Assembly: GCF_000741295.1 (NCBI RefSeq)
Contig: NZ_JGZG01000005.1
Coordinates: forward strand, 496,001 to 560,000
Length of the DNA stretch: 64,000 bases
DNA from: Bifidobacterium pseudolongum subsp. globosum
GTDB taxonomy: Bacteria; Actinomycetota; Actinomycetes; Actinomycetales; Bifidobacteriaceae
Direction of reading: 5' to 3'
Part shown: positions 1 to 8,041 of the stretch, one piece after another
Numbering within the stretch: the first letter of the stretch is position 1
Layout of the letters: every line of letters begins with the position of its first letter
Notes under the pieces: generated by a model
Seen by the model: the letters and a program-made list of their open reading frames with translations, nothing else
Database searches by the model: none
What the model was told of the DNA's origin: nothing
Made by a program: the position numbers and the translations under genes

Positions 1-2265
1 GAAGCCCAAGGCGAGCGCGCCTTGCACGGCGGTCAGGGCGAGCGCAGCGGCTATGGGCAGCAGGGCTGTGTGGTCGAATTGGCTGCGCATGACGCCCACT
101 GTCGCGAACAGCGCGTCGGTCACAGGCCGCGCGGCCATGCCCGCGACGAGCGCGCCGAGGACGGCGCCGGCCGCGGTGGCGGGCATGAGTGCTGCGGCGA
201 TCTGGCGCATGAGCTGTCCGCTGGTGTAGCCGAGGGCTTTGAGTATACCGAAACGGCGGCGTTCGCGCGCGATCGTGGACCGGACGACCATCATCAGCAC
301 CAGACTCGTCAGACCGACCGCGAGGATGAGCATGGCGAGGCTGACGGTTGACATGACCGATCCGTACATCTGTTGGCTTGTGTCACGCATGCGTTCCATG
401 TCGGTGGTGTGCGTCACGAGGTCGCCGCACGTGCTTTCGATCGCACGGATGACGCGCGCGGTGTCGGCCCCATCGCAGTACACGTAGAGCGTGTGCGGGC
501 TGTGTGCGAAGTCCTGGTCGAGGCGTGTATAGCCCGCGTTGGTCAGTTCGCAGACGGAGCCGCCGTCGTTGACGCTCTGGATGTAGCCCACCACGGTGTA
601 GCCGAGCGCGGTACCGCCGTGGCTCACCGTCACATGCGAACCGATCGGATGCGCGTCCGCGAGCGCTGACCCTATGGCGATCTCGTGCGCGGTGGCGGGG
701 TGGTTGCCGTCGTACCGGATGTCGTTGCTGGCGGCGTCGAAGTCGTCGCTCACGAAAGCGGGCAGTTGGGTGCCGTCGACACCGACGCGCGCCGTGGTGT
801 ATGCGATCACGTTCTGTACGCCGGGAATCGCACGGATGCGTTGCATCGCCTCAGTGGTTTCTCCTTGGGCTGGTGTGGCGACAACCTGTGGCGTCTCCGT
901 GGACAGCGTGTTGTAAAGGTTGTCCGGTTTGACCGTGGCGTTGTATGTGAGCACTGCGGCGAAGCTGACGATCAGGGTCATCAGGAACGCCATGCACCCC
1001 ACGAGCAGGTTGCGCGAGGGGGATGCGGCGGCTTGCTGCAGGCTGATCGCCGTGCGCGCATTGCCCGGCATGCGGTTGAGTGGGCGTACCGTATGGCGCT
1101 GGCTGCGCGCACTGATGCCGCGGATCGCTTCGATCGGTTGCAGTGCACGCAAGGAGCGTACGCCAATCCACGCGAACAGCAGCGTGACGCCGGCGAGCGC
1201 CGCGATGGTGATGAGCCAAGCGCGCGCGTCGGCCTGCGCATGGAACGTGAAGCCGGCCTGCAGCGCGATCAGTGAGCCGATCGCTGGGGTGGCGAGTGTG
1301 GATAGGGCGAGTCCGGCCAACGTCGCGCCCACACACACGAGCAGATACGGTGCCATCATCGCGTGCGAGATCATCTGGCTGGTGTAGCCGAGCGCTTTGA
1401 GCACGCCCATGTCGGTACGGTCGGTCTCCACGATGTTCCTGATGTGGAATGTGCACAATGCCAGACTGACCACGGTGACGAGCACGGCGAACACCACGAG
1501 GATGAGGATGATGAGCCGGCTGACCATCGTACGGGTTGCGCGCACACTGTCGCAGTCGATAGCGGCGGCCACGGGTACGCCTGCGTCGGCGAGCGCCCGC
1601 TCAATGTGTGAACGCACGGCGCGCGGGTCGGCGCCGGCGCTTATGCTCACCGCGTATTCGGTCATGCGCGTCTGCGGATACGCGCGTTCAAGCTGGGTGA
1701 AGCGTGCGGCTGGGGCGCTGAACGCGAGGATCTGCGATCCGGCGTTGCCGAATTCCATCTCTTCGACCACACCGGCGATGCGGAACGACTCGTCATGGCC
1801 GGCCAGTTGCAGTTCGATCCGGTCCCCCGGCGCGAACTGCCCGAACCACGCCGTGTACTGCGCGACATAGAGGTCGCCGCTGTCGCCCGATGTCGCCAAC
1901 ACGCGTGTCTGGTTGAGTGTGCGCGACGCGTCGGCGTCGGTAATCATCGCGCGGATGGCGAAATCGGTGCCGCGGAAATCATGGATCTGCGTGTCCATGA
2001 GCAGCACGTCGTGGGGATCGACGGCCGCGACACCGGTGGTGTGGTCGATCACGTCGCGCACATCGGCAGTGGCGGCTGTACGCGGCACCACGATGTCCAC
2101 GTCCGCGGTGTGCAGTTCGTCCGCGAGCGCGGTGTAGCGCGGGCCGACGGTGAACAACAGGGTGAGCGCGGAGCCCAACATGCAGGCGGCGATGAGGATG
2201 GTCGCGCCGAATCCGAGGAAGGCCCCCTTGTTGCGGCGCCATTGGTGCAGGGCGAGTGTGCGCAT
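1..2265 (-). CDS. FtsX-family ABC transporter permease, partial
   Basis: Membrane permease of a MacB/FtsX-type ABC exporter, working with the ATPase encoded just upstream. The ATG at 2265 gives MRTLALHQWRRNKGAF, a basic cytoplasmic end followed by a first membrane segment at about residues 17-37. An extracytoplasmic domain follows, then a first FtsX domain with membrane segments from about residue 250 to 400. A second extracytoplasmic domain and a second FtsX domain (ERRRFGILKALGYTSGQLM) come after it. The repeated KALGYTS motif before each FtsX core marks the internal duplication. The frame is still open after 755 codons, so the C-terminus lies outside the window. It starts 4 nt after the stop of the ATPase gene, so the two are almost certainly co-translated. 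The substrate cannot be told from the sequence; bifidobacterial members are usually annotated as lipoprotein or antimicrobial-peptide exporters. Confidence 0.9.
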   Translation of the reverse strand, partial: MRTLALHQWRRNKGAFLGFGATILIAACMLGSALTLLFTVGPRYTALADELHTADVDIVVPRTAATADVRDVIDHTTGVAAVDPHDVLLMDTQIHDFRGTDFAIRAMITDADASRTLNQTRVLATSGDSGDLYVAQYTAWFGQFAPGDRIELQLAGHDESFRIAGVVEEMEFGNAGSQILAFSAPAARFTQLERAYPQTRMTEYAVSISAGADPRAVRSHIERALADAGVPVAAAIDCDSVRATRTMVSRLIILILVVFAVLVTVVSLALCTFHIRNIVETDRTDMGVLKALGYTSQMISHAMMAPYLLVCVGATLAGLALSTLATPAIGSLIALQAGFTFHAQADARAWLITIAALAGVTLLFAWIGVRSLRALQPIEAIRGISARSQRHTVRPLNRMPGNARTAISLQQAAASPSRNLLVGCMAFLMTLIVSFAAVLTYNATVKPDNLYNTLSTETPQVVATPAQGETTEAMQRIRAIPGVQNVIAYTTARVGVDGTQLPAFVSDDFDAASNDIRYDGNHPATAHEIAIGSALADAHPIGSHVTVSHGGTALGYTVVGYIQSVNDGGSVCELTNAGYTRLDQDFAHSPHTLYVYCDGADTARVIRAIESTCGDLVTHTTDMERMRDTSQQMYGSVMSTVSLAMLILAVGLTSLVLMMVVRSTIARERRRFGILKALGYTSGQLMRQIAAALMPATAAGAVLGALVAGMAARPVTDALFATVGVMRSQFDHTALLPIAAALALTAVQGALALGF

Positions 2266-2269
2266 CGGG

Positions 2270-3055
2270 TCACCACCCCATCTCATTGAGGAACACGGCG
2301 AGCGTGTGTTCGCGCTCACCGTACGGTTCTCCGCCGTCCCACGCGCCGAGCGTGCATTCGCCGGCGATCGCGCCGTCGCGCAGGTACAGCACACGGTTGG
2401 CGCGCAGGGCGCTGTGCCGGTCGTGGGTGACCATGACGATGCTTTGCCCGTTGGCGTGCAGTGTGCAGAACACGTCGAGCACCGCCTGGGAATTGTGTGA
2501 GTTGAGCGCGCCGGTCGGCTCGTCGGCGAACACGAGCTCGGGGTCGTTGATCAGGGCGCGCACGATGCTCGCGCGCTGGGCCTCGCCACCGGAGACCTGT
2601 GCGCTCGTGCGCGTCTGGGCGCGTTCGTCGAGGTGCACGAGCGAGAACAGTTCGCGCGCTTTGGCGGCAATGCGCGGCTTGGAGCGCATCGTGAGCGCGC
2701 CGGCGACGAGCACGTTGTCGATGAGGCTCCTGCGTTCGAGCAGCTGGTGTTGTTGGAACACGAAGCCGCAGTGCGTTCGGCGAAACACGGCGAGCGCGTC
2801 GTCGCGCATGCCGGTGATGGTTTCGCCGTCGAATTTGATGGTGCCGGCGGTGGGGCGCTCCAAACCGGCGAGCGCGTAGAGCAGGGTCGATTTGCCTGCG
2901 CCGGAGGGGCCCATGATCGCGGTGAAGTCGCCGCGGCGGATGTCCACGTCGAGTCCGTTGAGCACAGTCTGTTCACGGTCGGCCGTACGAAACGATTGGG
3001 TCAATCCGCGGGCGCTGATGATTGCGGTGCCGGTCGGCGGGTGGCTGTGTGCCAT
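2270..3055 (-). CDS. ABC transporter ATP-binding protein (MacB/LolD-like)
   Basis: Cytoplasmic ATPase (261 aa) energising the adjacent FtsX-type permease. Walker A is GPSGAGKST, the ABC signature VSGGEAQR, Walker B LVFADEP and the switch histidine lies in MVTHD, so all catalytic elements are present. The ADEPTGALNS stretch after Walker B is typical of the MacB/LolD/FtsE subgroup. The ATG at 3055 (MAHSHPPTG) is chosen because GAGGAG lies just upstream; the frame continues further 5' without a good ribosome site. It is the first gene of a two-gene unit. The upstream spacer carries a large nested inverted repeat (3150-3219) that may control it. Confidence 0.92.
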   Translation of the reverse strand: MAHSHPPTGTAIISARGLTQSFRTADREQTVLNGLDVDIRRGDFTAIMGPSGAGKSTLLYALAGLERPTAGTIKFDGETITGMRDDALAVFRRTHCGFVFQQHQLLERRSLIDNVLVAGALTMRSKPRIAAKARELFSLVHLDERAQTRTSAQVSGGEAQRASIVRALINDPELVFADEPTGALNSHNSQAVLDVFCTLHANGQSIVMVTHDRHSALRANRVLYLRDGAIAGECTLGAWDGGEPYGEREHTLAVFLNEMGW

Positions 3056-3149
3056 GGTGGCTGCTCCTCGATGGTCAGGGCGGCGGTCGGGTGGCGCCGC
3101 GTCGATGAGGCCACCGTACGAGGTGGGTCCAGCGCCCACAAGCAACGAA

Positions 3150-3219
3150 CGCCGACACCACGGGATTTCCATGCTACGTTCCGTAGCATCGGCGGAATTC
3201 CAACGATGTGGTGTCGGCG
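3150..3219. repeat. Nested inverted repeat upstream of the ABC exporter
   Basis: Outer 12-bp arms CGCCGACACCAC (3150-3161) and GTGGTGTCGGCG (3208-3219) match perfectly. Inside them is a second perfect repeat, ATGCTACG (3171-3178) and CGTAGCAT (3182-3189), separated by TTC. It lies between the stop of the surface-protein gene at 3252 and the ATPase start at 3055. There is no run of T after it on the minus strand, so a regulatory cruciform/operator or an attenuator is as likely as a terminator. Confidence 0.7.
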
Positions 3220-3251
3220 TGTCGTGTTGCCCCCCTATGTGGGTGAGGGCG

Positions 3252-5962
3252 TCAGGCGCACTTGCGCTTGAGGGCGATCATCGCACCTCCGGCCGCGATC
3301 GCGGTGGCTGCGGCCACCATCAGGGCGATGGTCGAGGCGCCGGTGGACGCGAGTTCGACCGACTGCCGGCTGCCTCCCGCATGGGTCCCATTGGTCGTGG
3401 TGGACCCCGGCTGGGCGCCGGCCGGGTCATTCCTGTCCGGATCCGCCGGCGAGTCCGGCCCCTCGTCGCCGGTGCCCGGTGTATCCGGCGCGGTATCGAT
3501 GCGCTCAAACTGGGCCTCGACGTAGACGCTGTGTGCGGGCATGGCGAAGGTGTTGTCGTTGGCGATGACCGCGCCGCCCTGGTTCACCCTCCAGCCGGCG
3601 AAGCGGTGGCCCTCATCCGGTGTAGCGGTCAGTGTGACCGTGGCGCCGGGCGCCACGTCGGCGGTCTTGTCGGCGGACGCGGTGCCGCCCTCCCCTGCGC
3701 TCACATGCACGGGAACAGCGTGTTCGCCACACGCCACAGCTGGGTGCCGTAGAACGGGTTCGCCGTGCCGATGAGCATGTAGTCGTCGGTGTTGCTAAAG
3801 ATGCGCAGGCCGTGGTTGAAGGGGTCGCCGAACCCGTCGTTGGCAACGGTCTGCACCGTCACGCCGCCCTTGGCGTCCTCGCTGATCTCGAACAGGTTGA
3901 AGCCTCGCTTCGACTTGGCCAGGTACGGCAGGGACTTGAAGAACGCCTGCATGTTCTGCTTGGAGGAGAGCTTGAGGAGCGTCTCATAGAGCTTCTTGAG
4001 GCTCTCGGGGACCTTCGGCAGCGCGGTGAGCGCGGCGAGCATGTCACCGTAGGCATCCACGAATTCCTCAGACGCCCGCTCGTCCAGCTGCGGCGTCAGG
4101 GAACCCAGCGCGCTGTTGATGGCGAACAGTTCCCCTGCGGTGTTGGCGTCGTCAAGGCTTTCCGGCACGATGCCGCCGTCCTTGATGCCCTTGACAAGCG
4201 ATTCGCGTTGGGCGTCGGTCAGGACGAACTCCTCATCGGCCTCGTTGTCGCCATCGGCCTGGGCCGGGGCGTCAGCGGCGGCGCGGGCGGCCGCTTGCCG
4301 GCACGCCCAGTCGACGAGCGCATCCGGGTCGTCCGCCGATGGGCGTACGGAACGGGTGCGCGAGAGCGTGGCGGCGTCATCGCCCTTGAGCACGATCTCC
4401 AGGAACGCGCGCAGATGCTGCACCGTCGTCTTCCACTCCTGTGCACTCATGTGCAGGATGTCGCCGTTGGTAAACTGGGCGATCGGTTCGAGCAGCGTCG
4501 TCGTGTTCATCGTCGACAGGTACATCTTGCCTTCGTGCACGGCGGTCTGCCACGTGTACTGGTTCATGTTGTTGCCGTAGCCGCTGCCCAGGCCGGTGCT
4601 GCCACCGTCGGGGAAGGTCTCGTTGGCGTCGCCCACGAGCATCTCGACGTTCTCGTTGGCGTCCATGCGGTACAGGTTGATCGACTGTTCGAGGTTCGTG
4701 GCCTGGGTCACGAAGTCCATGTTCATCGCGAAGCCCTGCAGTGCGCTCGACACGTCGTTGTAATCGCCGATGTAGAGGTGGTCGCCGAAGACCTGCAGCG
4801 TGCAGGCGCCGGCGCTCACGCGGCTGGAGTCAAGACCGTAGAAGTATTTGGCGCCCTTGGTGGGGTCGCCGACGAGCGGCCGCCAGCTCCAGTCGGCTTT
4901 GTTCGTCGCGTCGCCGTTGTTCTCGCCCACATAGATGGCGAAGGAGCGCAGCGTGCCGGTCTGCTCGTTGCGCGTGTCCGCGCTGCCGGTGCACACCACG
5001 ACGTAGAGCTTGCCATTGAATTCGAGCACCTGGTAGATGCCGCCACCACCGTTGACGTCGGAGCGGTGGATCGCCGGCAGGTTGTCAAAGCTCGCCATGT
5101 CGGCGATCACTTTGTACGACCCGGGGACCGACGGCGTGTTCGACGCCACCAGATAGGCCGCTCCGTTGCCGTTGGCGTCGATCTTGAGGTCACCGGCGAT
5201 CAGCGTGTCGTTGAACGAGCCGATCGCGCGCGTGGAGGTGAACACCTTCTGGTTGACGAGCGTGCGGAACCCTTCCGTGTCCACACTGTTGTGCACGATC
5301 GTGAGCTTGTCGCCGTTGGCCGGGTCGATCTCGTAGATGCACGGGAAGCCGTTCTGCATCGCGATGGCGGTCTGGATCTCGCGCTGGTCGAGGTCCGGGT
5401 TCGCCGTGTCCATGACCATGCCCTCGAAATACAGTTTGCCGTTCATCTCGAACGCGCTGCGGAATGTGGGGATGATGCCCTTGCCACCTTCGATGCCCGC
5501 GCTCTTGGACATGAGAATCTTTGTCTCGCCGGTCTTCACATTGAACTTGAACAGCATGCCGCCGGCGCTCTTGCCGTCGGGCTCACCCAGATACATGTGC
5601 CCCGCGTACATCGTCTGCATGAGGTTCTTCGCCGCTTCGGCGGACATGCCCATGTTGGACGCCATGCCATGGTTCAGGATCGCCTGCACGCCAAGGCCGC
5701 CGTACATGGTGCCGATGTACACCCAGTCACCGTGCGATGCGGCGGCGTAGCTGTAGGACTGTCCGCGGTCGCCTTGACCCTTGTCCGCTTCGGTGATCAT
5801 GCCGTTGCCGTTGAGTGCGTTGTAGGCGTTGAGCACGGAGGTCGCCGAGCGTGTCCTGTTCGTCCGCGTGCGCTGCGCCGACGCCCCACATGTCAGTGTG
5901 GCGCACGCCGTGGTGGCGCCGATCGCCGCGGTGAGTTTTCGCCTGAAGGCCTTCGTATTTAT
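3252..5962 (-). pseudogene. Sortase-anchored secreted protein (beta-propeller-like, InlB-type repeat), disrupted
   Basis: A large surface protein read in two frames. The first part (to the stop at 3701) is full of short blocks such as NGKLYFEG, FNGKLYVVV and DHLYIGDYND, suggesting a beta-propeller. The second part (from about 3737) has an InlB-B/bacterial-repeat segment (VSAGEGGTASADKT), a Pro/Asp-rich linker and a sorting tail: LASTG, a hydrophobic stretch, then KRK. The join falls near 3718-3725, where one missing base (AACACG-CT for an expected AACACGGCT) would restore VPVHVSAG. At the 5' end the signal-peptide frame (KAFRRKLTAAIGATTACATLTCGASA) has no ATG, GTG or TTG. Its best aligned start is an ATA at 5962, 4 nt after GGGAG. 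The first legal start, GTG at 5836, would lose the signal peptide. Either a decayed gene or two sequencing errors. The role is unknown; neighbours suggest the alpha-glucan-degrading surface machinery. Confidence 0.75.
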
Positions 5963-5989
5963 CTATCTCCCTAATCGATGTGGTGCGCG

Positions 5990-6110
5990 GCATCAATGAT
6001 GCCGACGCAACCATACAGTTATATACGACATTCCTGCTACTATTGACCAGTATATAATATCGCAACGAGCGAATTATAAACGTGTCTTTTTCTGCAACAC
6101 CACCATCTTC
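5990..6110 (-). promoter_or_regulatory. AT-rich promoter region with inverted repeat
   Basis: An AT-rich island in GC-rich DNA upstream of the disrupted surface-protein gene. It contains several minus-strand -10-like boxes (TATATA, TATTAT) and the 8-bp inverted repeat TTATATAC (6019-6026) / GTATATAA (6050-6057). The exact promoter cannot be fixed from sequence alone. Confidence 0.45.
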
Positions 6111-6131
6111 ACCAAACCACCACGGATACGG

Positions 6132-6171
6132 CAGTGCGGCCGGTGCTTGGCGAGAAGCACCGGCCGCACTG
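6132..6171 (-). terminator. Terminator-like hairpin after the lipoprotein amylase
   Basis: Perfect 17-bp stem (6132-6148 with 6155-6171) and a 6-nt loop, placed 19 bp beyond the stop of the amylase gene. There is no clear T-run on the minus strand, so termination strength is uncertain. Confidence 0.65.
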
Positions 6172-6189
6172 TAGGGGAAATCCGCACAA

Positions 6190-7830
6190 TCAATCCTGCC
6201 GTGGCGTGCTCGGGTCGACAGCCACAGGAGACGACGGATGCGCCTTGGCCGTGGCCCCCGCGTACAACGCCACCGCAGATCGCGCGGGGACGGACGTGCG
6301 CACCTTCCCCTTGCGCACGCGCACCGTCTGCGAGCAGTCCTGCACCGCGTAGACATTGCAGTATTCGCCGTCGGGCATTGAGGTCTCAAATTCCACACTG
6401 GCCTCCTCGTCACCGCCGTTCATCGCGATGAATCCCTTGCCTGTACGCGAGAAGGCGATGACAGCGGCATCCGCGCCCTCCTGCCAATGGTCCACGGCGG
6501 TGCCGTGCACATAGTTGTGGAATGCGATCATGCCGCGCGTGGGCGTCCACCGCTGCTCGCAATTCCATGGGCCGTCGTTCGTGGCGCACGCCTCGTTGAA
6601 ATTCACGTCAGGCACGCTTGTCTCGGTGGCGTCTGGCGCGCCCGCGTCATTGTCGGTGAACCGGTAGTCGGAGATCAGCCGTGGCGTGCCGTAGTCGTAG
6701 GCGAGCGAAAAAGCGTTCGCGAGCGCGAAGGCGGCGCCGTCCTTATACGACAACGCTTGGCCGTTGCGTTCGGTGTCCCAGTTCGTCACGAACACGTTCG
6801 CCTTGTCGGTCGGGATCGCGTAAGGATTGCGTTTGATGTCGCCAAGGCGCTCGCGCAGGTCCGACAATGCGTTGAGCGAACCGGGCACATTCGATTTCAT
6901 GGCGCCGGCGAACGCGAATTGGGTCACGGTGCCGGTGTCGAAGTAGTTGGAGGGTTGGATGTCCTTGGCCTCCCCGGCGTTGCCGATGACCTCCTGGATC
7001 CAGTAGATGTCTTGTTCCGGCACTTCGATCTTCTTTGCCATCGCCTGTTTGAGGGCCTTCACGTCTTCGGCGTCGATGTGTTTGACGGCGTCCATGCGGA
7101 AACCGCGCACACCGAGCCGGTACAGCCTGGCCAGGTAATCCGATTGCAGGTCGCGCACTTTGGCGCTGGATGAGTCGAAGTCCCACATGCCGCTCAACCG
7201 GCCCTGCTGCACTTCATCCTGATCGCGGTAGTTGCTGATCGAGGCGCCGTTGTTGTAGTCATGGAAATCATGGCTGTTCACGCCTTCGGGGTGTTGCCCC
7301 TCGTTGCCGGTGAACCCGGGATAGCTTCCGGTGCCCGGGTTGTACCGGGTGCCGGCCACACCGGTGAGCTCTTTGTTCTCCCCCGCCCCGGTCGTCTGGT
7401 TGAGCACGACATCGGCGATGATATCAACCCCGGCCGCCGAGCATTCCTCGATCATGTGGGCGAGCTCCTCCTCGGTGCCGAGTTTGGAGTCAAGCCTGTA
7501 GCTCACCGGTTGGTATGAGGTCCACCATTGGGTGCCGCGGATCGATTCCTGCGGCGGCGAGATCTCCACGTAGGCCACGCCGGCAGGACCATAGGTCTGG
7601 GTGCATTCGCGGGCGATGGAATTCCATGGTTGCTGGAACGCGATCACCTCCACATCGGTTTTGCGGGGCAATGCCGTGCTGCCTGTGTCGGCATGCCCGC
7701 ATGCGGCGAGCGGCGCGAGCACCAACGCCATGCCGGCGCATGCGGCACACGCCCGGACCACTGTGCGGCGCACTGCGCCAACGGGCCCACGCAGTATGGA
7801 TGGTGCGGTGTGAGGTGTCCTCGTTGTCAT
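6190..7830 (-). CDS. Extracellular lipoprotein alpha-amylase (GH13)
   Basis: Secreted endo-acting alpha-amylase (546 aa) predicted to hydrolyse alpha-1,4-glucans at the cell surface. The N-terminus has a signal peptide ending in the lipobox LAAC (Cys44), so it should be lipid-anchored. GH13 motifs: region I DVVLNQ (N144-Q145), region II GFRMDAVKH (nucleophile D247), region III WIQEVIG (acid/base E280), region IV VTNWDTERN (D352). The catalytic triad is complete, but the two histidines usual in regions I and IV are Q and W here. The N-terminal GH13 domain of the next gene upstream shares both changes and is its closest relative in the window, so the genes are paralogues. The ATG at 7830 is chosen because AGAAGGAAGG precedes it; a TTG at 7854 is possible. 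Confidence 0.9.
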   Translation of the reverse strand: MTTRTPHTAPSILRGPVGAVRRTVVRACAACAGMALVLAPLAACGHADTGSTALPRKTDVEVIAFQQPWNSIARECTQTYGPAGVAYVEISPPQESIRGTQWWTSYQPVSYRLDSKLGTEEELAHMIEECSAAGVDIIADVVLNQTTGAGENKELTGVAGTRYNPGTGSYPGFTGNEGQHPEGVNSHDFHDYNNGASISNYRDQDEVQQGRLSGMWDFDSSSAKVRDLQSDYLARLYRLGVRGFRMDAVKHIDAEDVKALKQAMAKKIEVPEQDIYWIQEVIGNAGEAKDIQPSNYFDTGTVTQFAFAGAMKSNVPGSLNALSDLRERLGDIKRNPYAIPTDKANVFVTNWDTERNGQALSYKDGAAFALANAFSLAYDYGTPRLISDYRFTDNDAGAPDATETSVPDVNFNEACATNDGPWNCEQRWTPTRGMIAFHNYVHGTAVDHWQEGADAAVIAFSRTGKGFIAMNGGDEEASVEFETSMPDGEYCNVYAVQDCSQTVRVRKGKVRTSVPARSAVALYAGATAKAHPSSPVAVDPSTPRQD

Positions 7831-7963
7831 CGGACCGTTGTCCTTCCTTCTCAATCATCACCCGGGCCGGCGGCGGCGCGGGCGCTCGTTCCCACTGTAA
7901 TCGCCGATGGTGCGGCGCAACGCCGTTGTTTCGCGTGCCATGCATATGCGCACCGATAATGCG

Positions 7964-7995
7964 CGAGGAGGATGCCTTGTGGGGCATCCTCCTCG
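7964..7995 (-). terminator. Terminator after apuB
   Basis: 13-bp perfect stem, CGAGGAGGATGCC (7964-7976) with its complement at 7983-7995 and a 6-nt loop. It lies 46 bp beyond the apuB stop in the direction of transcription. Confidence 0.65.
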
Positions 7996-8041
7996 GGATT
8001 CAGCTGATGCGCGCCGTTATGGCGCCTGCACCGTTGCCGTC

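Noticed and set aside
5727-5980. Alternative N-terminus in another frame for the disrupted surface protein
   Set aside because: That frame gives a hydrophilic, Arg/His-rich sequence without signal peptide, whereas the in-frame sequence gives a normal signal peptide apart from the missing start.
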